Notes: a model not told the origin generated them from the letters alone. Numbered from the stretch's first letter, positions 19,272 through 30,519 are shown. The stretch is 61,515 nt of DNA from Alterirhizorhabdus solaris (GCF_007785815.1 NZ_VNIM01000014.1:1-61515), one strand, 5' to 3'. A program made the numbers and translations.

Positions 19272-21280
19272 TCCCGCATCTTTCGGAGCGCGCGCTCGTC
19301 CTGGCGCCGCGCGGGCGGGATGCGGCGATCGCCGCGTCGATCCTCACGGAGGCGGGGCTGCTGGCCGAGGTTTGCGTGTCGTTGCCGGCGCTGATCGAGG
19401 GGCTGGAGCGCGGCGCGGGTTTCGCCGTACTTACCGAGGAGGGGCTGGGCACCGCCGACCTCAACCCGCTGGCCGGCTGGCTGCGCGATCAGCCCGAATG
19501 GTCTGACTTCCCGTTCATCCTGCTCACCCAGCGCGGCGGCGGGCTGGAGCGCAACCCGGCCGCCCGCCGCTTCCTCGATGCGCTGGGCAACGTCACCTTC
19601 CTCGAACGCCCGTTTCATCCCACGACGCTCATCAGCCTCGCCCAGTCCGCGCTGCGCGGCCGGCGCCGGCAATATGAGGCGCGCTCGCGGCTGGAGGAGC
19701 TGCATCGCGGCGCCGAGAAGTATCGCACGTTGTTCGAATCGATCGATGTCGGCTTCTGCATCATCGAAATGATGTTCGACGACGCGGGCCGGCCGGTCGA
19801 CTATCGCTTCGTCGAGGCCAATCCGGCATTCGTCCGGCAGACGGGGCTGGAAAACGCCATCGGCCGGACGATGCGCACGATCGTGCCCGGTCACGAGCAG
19901 CACTGGTTCGACATCTACGGCCGCGTCGCGACGACCGGCGAGCAGATCCGGTTCGAGGACCATGCCGAGGCGCTGGGAGACATCTGGTACGATGTCTATG
20001 CCTTCCGCGTCGGCGATCCGGCGGAACGGCAGGTGGCGGTGCTGTTCAACGACATCTCCGACCGGCGACGCGTGGAGGAAAAGCTGCGCCAGAGCGAGGA
20101 GCGGCTGCGCGGCCTGAACGAGACGCTGGAGGAGCGCGTGGAGGCGCGCACGCGCGAGCTGGAAATGGCGCAGGAGGCGCTGCGCCAGTCGCAGAAGCTG
20201 GAATCGATGGGCCAGCTCACCGGCGGCGTCGCGCATGATTTCAACAACCTGCTCACCCCGATCGTCGGCAGCCTCGACCTGCTCCACCGGCGCGGCGTGG
20301 GCAGCGAGCGCGAGCGCAAGCTGATCGAGGGCGCGGTGCAATCCGCCGATCGCGCCAAGACGCTGGTGCAGCGGCTGCTCGCCTTCGCGCGGCGGCAGCC
20401 GCTGCAGGCGACGGCGGTGGACATGGGCGGGCTGGTGCGCGACATGGCGGACCTGATCGCCAGCACCTGCGGCCCGCGCGTGCGGCTGCATCTGGCGATC
20501 GACCCGGCGGTGCCGCCGGCCCAGGCGGATGCCAACCAGATCGAGATGGCGCTGCTGAACCTGGCGGTGAACGCGCGCGACGCCATGCCCGAGGGCGGCA
20601 CCCTGACCATCGGCGTCGCTGCCGATACGACGGGCGATGGCAATCCGGCCGGGATGGCGGCGGGCGAATATGTCCGCCTCAGCGTCACCGATACCGGCAC
20701 CGGCATGGATGCGGAGACGCTGGCGCGCGCGATCGAACCGTTCTTCACCACCAAGGGCGTGGGGCGCGGCACGGGCCTCGGCCTGTCGATGGTCCACGGC
20801 GTCGCGGCACAGCTGGGCGGCGCGCTCTCGATCGACAGCACGCCGGGCGAGGGCACCGCGATCCATCTGTGGCTGCCGCGCGGGCAGGCGGGCGACCTCG
20901 CCATTGCCGCCTCCGCCGAGGATGCGCCGACGCACCGCCATCGCGGCAAGGTGCTGGTGGTGGACGATGAGGATCTCGTCCGCGCCAGCACCGCCGACAT
21001 GCTGGGCGAGCTGGGCTACGACGTGGTCGAGGCCAGTTCCGCAGAGGATGCCCTGGCGATCGTCGAGGCCAACCCGGATCTCGATCTGATGGTGACCGAC
21101 CACATGATGCCCGGCCTGTCGGGCACCGAGCTGGCGCATCGCGTGCGGGCGAGGATGCCGCGAATGCGGGTGCTGGTGATCTCCGGCTATGCCGAAACGC
21201 GGGGAATTTCGGACGACCTGCCGCTCTTGACCAAGCCGTTCAAGCATGACGATCTGGCGACCAGCCTCGCCCAGCTTTAG
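19268..21280 (+). CDS. Hybrid histidine kinase with degenerate N-terminal receiver, PAS, HisKA, HATPase and REC
   Basis: 670 residues. The first ~130 have a receiver-like fold (LVLAPRGRD, FILLTQRGG, LERPFHP) with poor acidic pocket conservation. A PAS domain (about 155–275) and a coiled coil of Glu/Arg repeats follow. Next come HisKA (GGVAHDFNNLLTPI), HATPase ([25 protein letters not shown]), and a C-terminal receiver with VVDDEDLVR, phospho-Asp in LMVTDHMMPG and LLTKPF. It begins with GTG overlapping the KaiC-like stop, so it is translationally coupled. Such KaiC-like/kinase pairs probably form one sensor unit. Confidence 0.93.
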   Translation: MIPHLSERALVLAPRGRDAAIAASILTEAGLLAEVCVSLPALIEGLERGAGFAVLTEEGLGTADLNPLAGWLRDQPEWSDFPFILLTQRGGGLERNPAARRFLDALGNVTFLERPFHPTTLISLAQSALRGRRRQYEARSRLEELHRGAEKYRTLFESIDVGFCIIEMMFDDAGRPVDYRFVEANPAFVRQTGLENAIGRTMRTIVPGHEQHWFDIYGRVATTGEQIRFEDHAEALGDIWYDVYAFRVGDPAERQVAVLFNDISDRRRVEEKLRQSEERLRGLNETLEERVEARTRELEMAQEALRQSQKLESMGQLTGGVAHDFNNLLTPIVGSLDLLHRRGVGSERERKLIEGAVQSADRAKTLVQRLLAFARRQPLQATAVDMGGLVRDMADLIASTCGPRVRLHLAIDPAVPPAQADANQIEMALLNLAVNARDAMPEGGTLTIGVAADTTGDGNPAGMAAGEYVRLSVTDTGTGMDAETLARAIEPFFTTKGVGRGTGLGLSMVHGVAAQLGGALSIDSTPGEGTAIHLWLPRGQAGDLAIAASAEDAPTHRHRGKVLVVDDEDLVRASTADMLGELGYDVVEASSAEDALAIVEANPDLDLMVTDHMMPGLSGTELAHRVRARMPRMRVLVISGYAETRGISDDLPLLTKPFKHDDLATSLAQL

Positions 21281-21403
21281 CGATCGTGACATTTGTTGTG
21301 ACCGGCGCGGAAAGCGTATGTTAATGTGAGGCCATCGCCAATCGTTTAAGAGGCCAGTCGGCGACTGAGAGATGCACGTGCTCCCGCCCTGTGGGAGGAT
21401 GCT

Positions 21404-22180
21404 GTGACCCATACCAGCCTGATACTCGAAAGATTCGTCCGAAAGATGGAAAGCCGCTGCTCGCTCAGCCCGAACGACCGGGAGGCGGTTCTGGCGCTGC
21501 CGGTAATGCAGCGCACCTATCAGCCCAATACCTACATCATCCGCGAGGGCGAGCTGTTGCAGCGCCATTGCGCGTTCATCATTTCCGGCTTCGCCATCCG
21601 CCAGAAGCTGACAAATGTGGGCGCGCGACAGATCGTGTCGATGCACCTGCCGGGCGACCTGCTGGATCTGCAGCACCTCTACCTGAACTATGCCGACCAC
21701 AATGTGCAGGCGCTGACCCTGATGGAGGCCGCGGAGATCGGGCGGCCGGCGCTGCGTCGGCTGGTGCTGCGCAACCCCCGCGTGGCCACCGCGATGTGGA
21801 TCGACGCGCTGGTTGATTCCTCCATCTCCCGCGAGTGGCTGCTCAACGTGGGCCAGCGCGATGCGCGCGGGCGCATCGCGCACCTGCTCTGCGAATTTGC
21901 CGCGCGGATGACGGCGGCGGGGATGGCGAGCGACAGCGGATATGAGCTGCCGATGACGCAGGAACAGATCGGCGATGCCGTCGGCCTGACCGCCGTCCAC
22001 GTCAACCGCACGATCAAGGCGTTGAAGGCGGAGAACCTCATCACCCGCGACAAGCGCCACCTTCATTTCCACGATATCGAGGGCATTCGCGCCATTGCCG
22101 GCTTCAGCTCGCTGTACCTCCACCTCGACCAGATCACGACTGATCCGGAAGACCGGCCAGGCGACGAACGGGGCGCCTGA
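21404..22180 (+). CDS. Crp/Fnr-family transcription regulator
   Basis: 258 residues. An N-terminal cyclic-nucleotide-binding-fold domain (about 30–145, MQRTYQPNTYIIREGELLQ to LTLMEAAEIG) is followed by a winged helix (about 160–235) with the recognition helix in MTQEQIGDAVGLTAVHVNRTIKAL. No FNR-type cysteine cluster is seen at the N-terminus, so it is not an oxygen-sensing FNR proper. The start is GTG 21404, with GGGAGG just upstream. It lies upstream of the pao-type operon, 142 bases away, and could regulate it; this is inference from position only. Confidence 0.9.
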   Translation: MTHTSLILERFVRKMESRCSLSPNDREAVLALPVMQRTYQPNTYIIREGELLQRHCAFIISGFAIRQKLTNVGARQIVSMHLPGDLLDLQHLYLNYADHNVQALTLMEAAEIGRPALRRLVLRNPRVATAMWIDALVDSSISREWLLNVGQRDARGRIAHLLCEFAARMTAAGMASDSGYELPMTQEQIGDAVGLTAVHVNRTIKALKAENLITRDKRHLHFHDIEGIRAIAGFSSLYLHLDQITTDPEDRPGDERGA

Positions 22181-22322
22181 CCCGACCCATTCGGCGGTGG
22201 TGAAACTGCGATAGGCCGTGGTGCGTTCTGCCCTCCATGAAAGATTTATCCGGTCTATCGCCCTGCGACGCACCTGTGCGTATCGTCGGTACGGGTTCGG
22301 GTTCACGGGGAATGGAAGCGGC

Positions 22323-22961
22323 ATGAGCAAAAGCGTGGATTTCGAGATTTCGCGGCGCGGGGTACTGGCAGGCGGCGCCGCGACGGTGGCCGCCACCACC
22401 GCGGCCCCGGCGGTACAGGCGCAGGCTGCACGGCCCGCCCCCGCCGCGCCGCTGGCCGATGTCTCGCTGAAGGTGAACGGCACGTCGCATCGCCTGTCGG
22501 TGGATACGCGCACCACGCTGCTCGATGCGCTGCGGGAGAATCTGAAGCTTACCGGCACCAAGAAGGGCTGCGACCACGGCCAGTGCGGCGCCTGCACGGT
22601 GCTGGTGGACGGGACGCGGATCAACGCCTGCCTGACGCTGGCGGTAATGCACGATGGTGACGAGATCACCACGATCGAGGGGCTGGGCACGCCGGACAAG
22701 CTTCATCCGATGCAGGCCGCGTTCGTGAAGCACGACGGCTACCAGTGCGGCTATTGCACGCCGGGCCAGATCTGCTCGGCCGTGGCGGTGCTCGGCGAGA
22801 TCAAGGCGGGGATCCCCAGCCATGTGAGCGCCAGCCTGACCGACAGACCTCAGTTGACGACCGCCGAGATGCGCGAGCGGATGAGCGGCAACATCTGCCG
22901 GTGCGGTGCCTATTCGAACATCGTCGAGGCCATGGCCGACGTGGCGGGAGTGAACGCATGA
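22323..22961 (+). CDS. paoA: Aldehyde oxidoreductase 2Fe-2S subunit (PaoA/YagT-like)
   Basis: 212 residues. An N-terminal twin-arginine signal ([12 protein letters not shown]) targets the folded complex to the periplasm. The ferredoxin-type cluster is CDHGQCGAC followed by a distal Cys, and the second helical cluster is CGYCTPGQ with CRCG. The subunit passes electrons from the molybdenum centre to FAD. The start ATG 22323 is set by the Tat signal. The stop overlaps the next start by 4 bp (ATGA). The gene order paoA-paoB-paoC is that of E. coli PaoABC, which oxidises aromatic and other aldehydes. Confidence 0.93.
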   Translation: MSKSVDFEISRRGVLAGGAATVAATTAAPAVQAQAARPAPAAPLADVSLKVNGTSHRLSVDTRTTLLDALRENLKLTGTKKGCDHGQCGACTVLVDGTRINACLTLAVMHDGDEITTIEGLGTPDKLHPMQAAFVKHDGYQCGYCTPGQICSAVAVLGEIKAGIPSHVSASLTDRPQLTTAEMRERMSGNICRCGAYSNIVEAMADVAGVNA

Positions 22962-23911
22962 AGCCCTTCACCTACGAGCGCGCCGCCACCCCGGCGGACG
23001 CCGCGGCATCGGCCGCACGCACGCCCGGCGCCCGTTTCATCGGCGGCGGCACCAACCTGCTCGACCTGATGAAACTGCAGATCGAGACGCCCCCGCACCT
23101 GATCGACGTGGGCCACCTGAAGCTGGACCGGATCGAGGACACGCCCGAGGGCGGCCTTCGCATCGGCGCGCATGTCACCAACACCGCTCTGGCCTCCGAT
23201 GCGCGGGTGCGGCGTGATTACGGCGTGGTGAGCCGCGCGATCGTGGCAGGGGCGTCCGGCCAGTTGCGCAACAAGGCGACGACGGCGGGCAATCTGCTCC
23301 AGCGCACGCGCTGCCCGTATTTCTACGACACCAACCAGCCATGCAACAAGCGCAAGCCCGGATCGGGCTGCGGCGCGATTGGCGGCTACAGCCGGCAACT
23401 GGCGGTGATAGGCACCAGCGACGCGTGCATCGCGACCTATCCCGGCGACATGGCAGTGGCGATGCGCGTGCTCGATGCGACCGTGGAGACGGTGTCCCCC
23501 GGTGGCGCCAAGCGCGCGATCCCGATCGCCGACTTCCATCGCCTGCCCGGCTCTACGCCGCATATCGAGACGACGCTGGTTCCCGGCGAGGTCATCACGG
23601 CGGTGACGCTGCCCAAGCCGATCGGCGGTACGCAGATGTACCTCAAGGTGCGTGATCGCGCGTCCTATGCGTTCGCCCTCGTTTCCGTGGCGGCGGTGAT
23701 CCAGCGGGACGGCAGCGGCCGCGTGGCGGTGGGCGGCATCGCGCACAAGCCGTGGCGGGTGGAGGCGGCGGAGGCCGACATGCCGCGCGGCGCCAAGGCG
23801 GTAGCCGCGCGACTGCTGGCCGGCGCGAAACCCACGCAGGACAATGCATTCAAGATTCCGCTGGTCGAGCGCACGCTCGCGGCGGCACTGGCGGAGGCCA
23901 AGGCGGCATGA
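22958..23911 (+). CDS. paoB: Aldehyde oxidoreductase FAD-binding subunit (PaoB/YagS-like)
   Basis: 317 residues. The FAD-binding motif [14 protein letters not shown] lies near residue 26. The family's extra 4Fe-4S insertion is visible as [20 protein letters not shown] followed by CGAIGG. This insertion is found in PaoB and not in ordinary xanthine dehydrogenase FAD subunits, and supports the assignment. It is coupled by ATGA overlaps on both sides, to the 2Fe-2S subunit upstream and the molybdenum subunit downstream. It is probably exported as a passenger on the Tat-signal subunit. Confidence 0.93.
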   Translation: MKPFTYERAATPADAAASAARTPGARFIGGGTNLLDLMKLQIETPPHLIDVGHLKLDRIEDTPEGGLRIGAHVTNTALASDARVRRDYGVVSRAIVAGASGQLRNKATTAGNLLQRTRCPYFYDTNQPCNKRKPGSGCGAIGGYSRQLAVIGTSDACIATYPGDMAVAMRVLDATVETVSPGGAKRAIPIADFHRLPGSTPHIETTLVPGEVITAVTLPKPIGGTQMYLKVRDRASYAFALVSVAAVIQRDGSGRVAVGGIAHKPWRVEAAEADMPRGAKAVAARLLAGAKPTQDNAFKIPLVERTLAAALAEAKAA

Positions 23912-26106
23912 AGTTCGATACCCCCGCGACCACCAACCCGATCGACCGGCTCCGCGTCGTCGGCAAGCCGACCGACCGGATCGATGGCAAGTACAAGACC
24001 ACCGGCACCGCGCCCTACGCCTACGAACGGCACGATGTCGTGGCCAACCAGGCCTATGGGCACATCGTCGGCGCGGCCATCGCCAAGGGCCGGATCGAGC
24101 GGATCGACCTGGCCGAAGCGCAGGCAGCGCCCGGCGTGATCGCCATCGTGACGGCGGCCGATGCCGGCCCGCTGGGCAAGGCGCAGACCAATACCGCAAA
24201 GCTCCTCGCCGGGCCGGATGTGCAGCATTACCATCAGGCGGTCGCCATCGTGGTCGCCGAGACGTTCGAGCAGGCACGGGCCGCCGGCGCGCTGGTGCGC
24301 GTCGAATACGCGCGCGCCAAGGGGGCCTATGATCTGGCCGGCGCCAAGAGCGGTGCGGCCACGCCGGACAAGTCCGAACATCCGGACAGCGCCGTCGCGG
24401 ACTTTGCCGGGGCGTTCGCTGCGGCGCCCGTGTCGATCGACGCGACCTATACCACGCCGGACCAGAGCCACGCGATGATGGAGCCGCACGCCTCGATCGC
24501 ATCGTGGCAGGGCGACAAGCTGACGCTGTGGACCTCGCACCAGATGATCGCGTGGAGCAAGCGCGATCTGGCGAAGACGATGGGTATCCCGGCGGCCAAC
24601 GTGCGCGTGGATTCGCCCTATATCGGCGGTGGCTTCGGCGGGAAGCTGTTCCTCCGTGCCGACGCGGTGATGGCGGCGCTGGCGGCACGCAAGGCGGGAC
24701 GCCCGGTGAAGGTGGCGCTGGCGCGGCCGATGATCGCCAACAATACCACCCATCGCCCCGCGACCATCCAGCGCATCCGCATCGGCGCACGCCGGGACGG
24801 CACGATCACCGCGATCGGGCATGAAAGCTGGTCGGGCAATCTGGCCGACGGGTCGCCCGAAATGGCGGTGCAGCAGACGCGACTGCTGTACGCCGGCGCC
24901 AACCGGATGACGCGCACCCGCCTGGCGCTGCTCGATCTGCCGGAGGGCAACGCCATGCGAGCGCCCGGCGAGGCGCCCGGCCTGATGGCGCTGGAGATCG
25001 CGATGGACGAGATGGCGGAAAAGCTGGGCATGGACCCGGTCTCCTTTCGCGTCCTCAACGACACGCAGGTCGACCCCGAGAAGCCCGAGCGGCCGTTCTC
25101 GCAGCGCCAGTTGGTGAAATGCCTTCAGGATGGCGCGGCCAAGTTCGGCTGGGACAAGCGGGCGGCCAAGCCCGGCACGGTACGCGACGGGCGCTGGCTC
25201 GTCGGGATGGGCGTCGCCTCGGCCTTCCGCAACAACATGCTGATGAAGTCGGCCGCGCGGGTGCGGCTGAACGACAAGGGCGTGGTCACGGTCGAGACGG
25301 ACATGACCGACATCGGCACCGGCACCTACACCATCATCGCGCAGACCGCCGCCGAGATGATGGGCGTGCCGCTGGACAAGGTGGTGGTGAAACTCGGCGA
25401 CTCCGACTTCCCCGCCTCGGCCGGATCGGGTGGGCAATGGGGCGCCAACAACTCCACGTCCGGCGTGTATGCCGCCTGCGCCAAGCTGCGCGAGGCAGTG
25501 ACGGCCAAGCTGGGCCTCGCGACCGACGCCGTGTTCGAGGACAGCCGCGTAAAGGCCGGCGGCCGTAGTGCGAAGCTGACCGATGCCGCACGCGACGGGG
25601 AACTCGTCGCCGAGGACCTGATCGAATATGGCGACCTCGACAAGAAGATGCAGCAGTCGACCTTCGGCGGCCACTTCGTCGAGGCGGCGGTCGATTCCTA
25701 TACCGGCGAGGTGCGTATCCGCCGAATGCTGGCGGTGTGCGCGGCCGGCCGCATCCTCAACCCCAAGTCCGCGCGCAGCCAGGTGATCGGCGCGATGACG
25801 ATGGGTGCGGGCGCCGCGCTGATGGAGGAGCTTGCGGTGGACAAGCGCTTCGGCTTCTTCGTCAACCACGACCTCGCGGGTTACGAGGTGCCGGTCCACG
25901 CCGACATTCCGCATCAGGAGGTGGTGTTCCTCGACGAGGTGGACCCGCAATCCTCGCCCATGAAGGCCAAGGGCGTGGGCGAGCTTGGCATCTGCGGCGT
26001 CGGTGCCGCGATCGCGAACGCCATCTACAACGCTTGCGGCGTGCGCGTGCGCGATTATCCGATCACGCTGGACAAGATGATCGACCGGCTGCCGCAGGTG
26101 GCGTGA
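23908..26106 (+). CDS. paoC: Aldehyde oxidoreductase molybdenum-binding subunit (PaoC/YagR-like)
   Basis: 732 residues, matching PaoC. It has the two-domain xanthine oxidase fold: TGTAPYAYE near the start, YIGGGFGGK for cofactor contact, and GGQWGANNS. The catalytic Glu is E692 in [10 protein letters not shown], at the same number as in E. coli PaoC. The cofactor would be molybdopterin cytosine dinucleotide, inserted by a PaoD-like chaperone that is not in this window. It ends the three-gene operon and is followed by an inverted-repeat hairpin. Confidence 0.93.
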   Translation: MKFDTPATTNPIDRLRVVGKPTDRIDGKYKTTGTAPYAYERHDVVANQAYGHIVGAAIAKGRIERIDLAEAQAAPGVIAIVTAADAGPLGKAQTNTAKLLAGPDVQHYHQAVAIVVAETFEQARAAGALVRVEYARAKGAYDLAGAKSGAATPDKSEHPDSAVADFAGAFAAAPVSIDATYTTPDQSHAMMEPHASIASWQGDKLTLWTSHQMIAWSKRDLAKTMGIPAANVRVDSPYIGGGFGGKLFLRADAVMAALAARKAGRPVKVALARPMIANNTTHRPATIQRIRIGARRDGTITAIGHESWSGNLADGSPEMAVQQTRLLYAGANRMTRTRLALLDLPEGNAMRAPGEAPGLMALEIAMDEMAEKLGMDPVSFRVLNDTQVDPEKPERPFSQRQLVKCLQDGAAKFGWDKRAAKPGTVRDGRWLVGMGVASAFRNNMLMKSAARVRLNDKGVVTVETDMTDIGTGTYTIIAQTAAEMMGVPLDKVVVKLGDSDFPASAGSGGQWGANNSTSGVYAACAKLREAVTAKLGLATDAVFEDSRVKAGGRSAKLTDAARDGELVAEDLIEYGDLDKKMQQSTFGGHFVEAAVDSYTGEVRIRRMLAVCAAGRILNPKSARSQVIGAMTMGAGAALMEELAVDKRFGFFVNHDLAGYEVPVHADIPHQEVVFLDEVDPQSSPMKAKGVGELGICGVGAAIANAIYNACGVRVRDYPITLDKMIDRLPQVA

Positions 26107-26112
26107 CCTGAC

Positions 26113-26156
26113 GACCCCGCCCCGTGACGTGCCAGGTCGCGTCATGGGGCGGGGTC
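26113..26156. terminator. Stem-loop after paoC
   Basis: Arms GACCCCGCCCCGTGACG (26113–26129) and its near-complement (26140–26156) form a 17-bp stem with one G-T pair. It begins six bases after the paoC stop. No T-run follows on the plus strand, so it may end the transcript only with help or protect the 3' end. Confidence 0.55.
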
Positions 26157-26248
26157 ATCCTTCCGGCGCGGAACAACGTCATCCGACCCGGCGACGCAAT
26201 CGCCTGATCCGGCGAACCAGCCACATCCAACGCAGCACTTGCGGAATC

Positions 26249-26406
26249 ACGGTGCATCGCACAATATAGCGGTGAACACGGTGCATCCGCCCAAGGACGG
26301 GCGGGCGCACCGGGTGCCCGCAAGGGCATAAACCACTGGCAAAGCCGCCATCGACCCCCCTCTTCCCGAGGGCGGTCGGTGGCGGCTTTTTCGCGTTGGA
26401 AGAGCC
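26249..26406 (+). promoter_or_regulatory. Candidate ANTAR-type (NasT/NasR) leader with attenuator for nitrate reductase
   Basis: The nitrate reductase leader has three RNA structures. A first stem at 26255–26260/26269–26274 has an 8-base loop. A second stem (GGTGC..CCGCCC, loop AAGGAC at 26293–26298, GGGCGG..GCACC) has the A1/G4 hexaloop known for ANTAR antiterminator targets. Then a 13-bp GC stem (26344–26356/26374–26386) followed by TTTTT at 26387–26391 forms an intrinsic terminator only 15 bases before the ATG. A terminator at that place must be read through for expression. The first loop departs from the hexaloop rule, so the match is partial. An 11-base repeat, CACGGTGCATC, occurs at 26249 and 26277. 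Confidence 0.65.
26344..26391 (+). terminator. Attenuator-type intrinsic terminator upstream of nitrate reductase
   Basis: GCCGCCATCGACC pairs with GGTCGGTGGCGGC (13 bp, one G-T pair), with a 17-base loop and a following TTTTT. It stands between the second leader hairpin and the start codon at 26407, which is the usual position of the terminator in nas operon leaders. It may also stop leftover paoC transcription. Confidence 0.85.
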
Positions 26407-29400
26407 ATGACGAAGACGACCGTCAAGAGCGCGTGTCCCTATTGCGGCGTCGGCTGCGGCATCCTGCTGGATGTGGTGGACGACCGGATCGTCAAGGTTT
26501 CCGGCGACAAAAGCCACCCGACCAACTTTGGCCGGCTCTGCACCAAGGGCACCACCTGCGGCCAGCCGGTCGCCGCCGAGGGGCGCGCCGACCGTGCCTA
26601 TGCCCGGATCGACGGCAGCCGCGATCAGGGGCCGATCGCGATGGACGAGGCGATCCGCCGCACCGCCGCCGGCCTGCGCACGATCATTGACCGCGACGGG
26701 CCGGACGCGGTGTCGCTCTACGTCTCGGGCCAGATGTCGCTGGAGGCGCAGTATCTCGCCAACAAGCTGTGCAAGGGCTTCATCGGCACCAACAATATCG
26801 AGAGCAACTCGCGCCTGTGCATGGCGAGTGCCGCCAGCGGCTACAAGCTGTCGCTGGGCGCGGACGGCCCTCCGGGATCGTATCAGGATTTCGAGAAGGC
26901 CGACCTGTTCTTCGTGATCGGCGCGAACATGGCCGATTGCCACCCGATCCTGTACCTGCGGATGATGGACCGGGTGAAGGCGGGGGCGAAGCTGATCGTC
27001 GTCGATCCGCGCCGCACGCTCACCGCCGACAAGGCCGATCTTTTCCTGCAGGTGAAGCCGGGCACGGATCTGGCGCTGATGAACGGGCTGCTCCACCTGC
27101 TGGTGGCGGCCGGGCGTACCGACGACGCCTTCATCGCCGCGCATACCGAGGGGTGGGAGGCGATACCTGCCTTCCTCGCCGACTATCCGCCGGCGCGGGT
27201 GGCCGAGATCACCGGCGTGCCCGAGGCGGACCTGCGGCGGGCGGCCGGCTGGATCGGCGAGGCGCCCGAATGGATGACCTGCTGGACGATGGGGCTGAAC
27301 CAGAGCACCCACGGCACCTGGAACACCAACACGATCTGCAACCTGCATCTGGCGACGGGCGCGATCTGCCGGCCGGGCAGCGGCCCCTTCTCGCTCACCG
27401 GCCAGCCCAATGCGATGGGCGGGCGCGAGATGGGCTACATCGGCCCCGGCCTGCCGGGCCAGCGCGCCACCGGCAGCGCGGCGGACCGCACGTTCGTCGA
27501 AAATCTGTGGGGCGTTCCCGCCGGTACGCTGCGCGCCGAGGCGGGCGGCGGCACCGTGGCGCTGTTCGAGGACATGGCGGCGGGCCGCGTCAAGGCGTGC
27601 TGGATCATCTGCACCAATCCGGTCGCCAGCGTCGCCAACCGCAAGACGGTGATCGCCGGGCTGGAGGCGGCCGAACTGGTCATCACGCAGGACGCCTATG
27701 TCGATACCGAGACGAACCGCTATGCCGACGTGATCCTGCCCGGCGCGCTGTGGGCGGAGGCCGAGGGAGTGATGATAAACTCCGAACGCAACCTGACGCT
27801 GATGGAGCAGGCGGTGCCGCCGCCGGGCGAAGCGATGGCCGACTGGGCGATCATCGCGGCGGTGGCGTGCGAGATGGGCTATGCCCACGCCTTCACCTAC
27901 GCCTCGGCGGCGCAGGTGTTCGACGAGATCCGCGCCTTCCACAATCCACGCACCGGGTACGACATTCGCGGCGCCGATTATGCCCGCCTGCGCGAGGGGC
28001 CGCTGCAATGGCCCTGCCCGCCCGATGCGGCGGCGGATCGCAATCCGGTGCGCTACCTGAACGACGGCATCAGCCAGACGCTGCGCACCGACGCGGACGG
28101 CACCCGCCCGCGCCTCGCCTTCCCCACCGAGAACGGTCGCGCCTGCTTCCTGCCGCGCCCGCACATGGCGGCGGCCGAGATGCCCGACGACGACTATCCG
28201 CTGGTACTCAACACCGGCCGGCTCCAGCATCAGTGGCATACGCTGACCAAGACGGGGAAGGTCGCCACCCTCAACAGGCTGAACCCCGGCCCCTTCGTGG
28301 AGCTTCACCCCGAGGATGCCGCCGCGCTGGGCATCGCCGAGCGCGACCGGGTGGAGGTACGCTCGCGACGCGGGCGCGCGGTGCTGCCGGCGGTCGTTAC
28401 TGATCGGGTGCGGCCGGGCGGCTGCTTCGCGCCCTTCCACTGGAACGACGTGTTCGGCGAGGATCTGGCGATCAACGCGGTGACGAGCGACGCGGTCGAC
28501 CCGATCTCGCTGCAACCGGCATTCAAGTTCAGCGCCGTCGCGCTCTCGCGCGTCTCCGGCCCGGTGGAGGCAGAGGCCCCGGCCGAGGCGACCGCGCCGT
28601 CGCATCACACAGCGGTGGAGGTGTTCGCGCGGGTGATGGGCCTGCGCGAGAACGCCGCGCCCGATCTGGCGGCGCACGAGCAGGCCTATCTCGCCGGCTT
28701 CACCACCGCGCTGCGATCGGCCGAGGCGCGGCCGGGGGTGCCGGTGTTGCCCGAGGCCGCCCCGTTCGACCCGCAGCGGCGGCACTACGTCAACGGCCTG
28801 CTCGCCGGCCTGTTTGCGCGGGCCGCCGTGCCGGTACCCGATCCGGCCGCCCTGCCTGCCGATGCGGCCCCGGACGGAGCGGACGAGGTGCTGATCCTGT
28901 GGGCCTCGCAGACCGGCAACGCCGAGACGTTCGCCCAGACCTGCCGCACCCGCCTCGCCAGCGATGACCGCCGGGTGCGGCTGCTGGCGATGGACGAGGC
29001 GCGACCCGCCGACCTCAAGGCGGCCAGCCTCACGCTGCTGATCGCCAGCACCTTCGGCGACGGCGACGCGCCCGACAACGGCGGCGGTTTCTGGAGCGCG
29101 CTGAACGCCGATGCCGCCCCCAGTCTCGACGGGGGCCGCTATGCCGTGCTGGCGCTGGGCGACTCGAACTACGACCAGTTCTGCGGCTTTGGCCGCAAGC
29201 TGGATGCGCAGCTGGAGGCGCTGGGCGCGACCCGCGCCCTGCCCCGCGTCGATTGCGAGCCGGATTACGAGGAGCCGGGATCGGCCTGGCTCGACGGAAT
29301 CGTGGCGGAACTCGCCGCCAGCGTGCCCGCCGCGCCCGCCATCTTGCCCGCTGCCATGCCGGCGATCGCCGCGCCCGGGGATATCGCGCCGGCCGCCCCG

Positions 29401-30519
29401 ACCTATTCGCGCAAGGCGCCGCTGCGCGCGCCGCTGGTCCGCAACCGGCTGCTGAGCGGGGACGGCGCGGCCAAGGAAGTGCGCCAGTTCGGCTTCGCGA
29501 TCGCCGACACCGGGTTCGATTATGCCGCCGGCGATTCGCTCGGCGTCTGGCCGGTCAACTGCCCCCTGCTGGTGGACGAGATTCTCGGCCTGCTCGCCCT
29601 GCCCGCCGACGCCCCCGTGACGCTGAAGGAGGCGGGCACGCTGCCGCTGGCCGAGGTGCTGACCCGCCACCGGGATATCGCCCGCCTCACCCGCAATTTC
29701 CTTGAGCTGCTGGCGGAAAAGCGGCCGGACGCGGGCTTCGCCCCGCTGCTCGATCCGGCGCGCAAGCCCGAATTCGAGCGGTGGACCTATGGCCGCCAGA
29801 TCGCCGACGTGCTGCGCGAATATGGCGGCACGCTGGACGTGGACGACCTGATGGTGGTGCTGCGGCCGTTGCAGCCGCGTTTCTACTCGATCGCCTCAAG
29901 CCCCATGGCGCAGGCGGGCGAGGTGCAGCTCACCGTCTCCACCGTGCGCTACGATTGCCTCGGCCAGCGGCGCAAAGGCGTCTGCTCGGCGTTTCTGGCG
30001 GATCATGCGGGCGAGGCGCCGGTCGGCCTGTTCCTCCAGCCCTCGGCCAGTTTCCACCCGCCGGCGGAGCTGACGAAGCCGATCATCATGGTCGGGCCGG
30101 GCACCGGCATCGCGCCGTTCCGGGGTTTCCTGCACGAGCGGCGGGCGACCGGCGCGACCGGCGCCAACTGGCTGTTCTTCGGCGAGCAGCATGCCGCGAC
30201 CGACTTCTACTATCGCGACGAGCTCGAGGCCTGGCGCGGCGACGGGCACCTCGACCGCCTCAGCCTCGCCTTTTCCCGCGATCAGGCGGAAAAGGTCTAT
30301 GTCCAGCACCGCATGACCGAACAGGGCGCCGACCTGTGGCGCTGGCTGGACGAGGGCGCACACTTCTACGTGTGCGGCGATGCGAGCCGGATGGCCAAGG
30401 ACGTCGACGCCGCCCTGAAGGCAATCGTCACCCGCCACGGCGGCATGACCAACGACGCCGCCACCGATTACGTCGCCCAGATGGCCCAGGAACGCCGCTA
30501 CGTGCGGGATGTGTACTGA
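26407..30519 (+). CDS. Assimilatory nitrate reductase fused to CysJ-like FMN/FAD reductase
   Basis: 1370 residues. N-terminal part (1–~720): molybdopterin nitrate reductase NasA/NarB type, with a 4Fe-4S motif C10-x2-C13-x3-C17 and C45. Then a short NasA-type tail and linker (~720–820). Next, a flavodoxin domain from ~826 ([43 protein letters not shown]), then the FAD domain ([14 protein letters not shown]) and NADPH domain ([38 protein letters not shown]) of CysJ. One chain could carry electrons from NADPH through FAD and FMN to the molybdenum site, with no separate electron donor. No signal peptide, so it is cytoplasmic. Nitrite reductase genes are not adjacent. Ribosome-binding site GGAAG precedes ATG 26407. 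Confidence 0.95.
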   Translation: MTKTTVKSACPYCGVGCGILLDVVDDRIVKVSGDKSHPTNFGRLCTKGTTCGQPVAAEGRADRAYARIDGSRDQGPIAMDEAIRRTAAGLRTIIDRDGPDAVSLYVSGQMSLEAQYLANKLCKGFIGTNNIESNSRLCMASAASGYKLSLGADGPPGSYQDFEKADLFFVIGANMADCHPILYLRMMDRVKAGAKLIVVDPRRTLTADKADLFLQVKPGTDLALMNGLLHLLVAAGRTDDAFIAAHTEGWEAIPAFLADYPPARVAEITGVPEADLRRAAGWIGEAPEWMTCWTMGLNQSTHGTWNTNTICNLHLATGAICRPGSGPFSLTGQPNAMGGREMGYIGPGLPGQRATGSAADRTFVENLWGVPAGTLRAEAGGGTVALFEDMAAGRVKACWIICTNPVASVANRKTVIAGLEAAELVITQDAYVDTETNRYADVILPGALWAEAEGVMINSERNLTLMEQAVPPPGEAMADWAIIAAVACEMGYAHAFTYASAAQVFDEIRAFHNPRTGYDIRGADYARLREGPLQWPCPPDAAADRNPVRYLNDGISQTLRTDADGTRPRLAFPTENGRACFLPRPHMAAAEMPDDDYPLVLNTGRLQHQWHTLTKTGKVATLNRLNPGPFVELHPEDAAALGIAERDRVEVRSRRGRAVLPAVVTDRVRPGGCFAPFHWNDVFGEDLAINAVTSDAVDPISLQPAFKFSAVALSRVSGPVEAEAPAEATAPSHHTAVEVFARVMGLRENAAPDLAAHEQAYLAGFTTALRSAEARPGVPVLPEAAPFDPQRRHYVNGLLAGLFARAAVPVPDPAALPADAAPDGADEVLILWASQTGNAETFAQTCRTRLASDDRRVRLLAMDEARPADLKAASLTLLIASTFGDGDAPDNGGGFWSALNADAAPSLDGGRYAVLALGDSNYDQFCGFGRKLDAQLEALGATRALPRVDCEPDYEEPGSAWLDGIVAELAASVPAAPAILPAAMPAIAAPGDIAPAAPTYSRKAPLRAPLVRNRLLSGDGAAKEVRQFGFAIADTGFDYAAGDSLGVWPVNCPLLVDEILGLLALPADAPVTLKEAGTLPLAEVLTRHRDIARLTRNFLELLAEKRPDAGFAPLLDPARKPEFERWTYGRQIADVLREYGGTLDVDDLMVVLRPLQPRFYSIASSPMAQAGEVQLTVSTVRYDCLGQRRKGVCSAFLADHAGEAPVGLFLQPSASFHPPAELTKPIIMVGPGTGIAPFRGFLHERRATGATGANWLFFGEQHAATDFYYRDELEAWRGDGHLDRLSLAFSRDQAEKVYVQHRMTEQGADLWRWLDEGAHFYVCGDASRMAKDVDAALKAIVTRHGGMTNDAATDYVAQMAQERRYVRDVY

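Noticed and set aside
19199-22699. 1166-codon minus-strand frame across three plus-strand genes
   Set aside because: It runs antisense to clear kinase, regulator and paoA genes and has no domain of its own.
26179-29670. Long minus-strand frame opposite the nitrate reductase
   Set aside because: Shadow of a well-identified molybdenum enzyme with conserved cofactor motifs.
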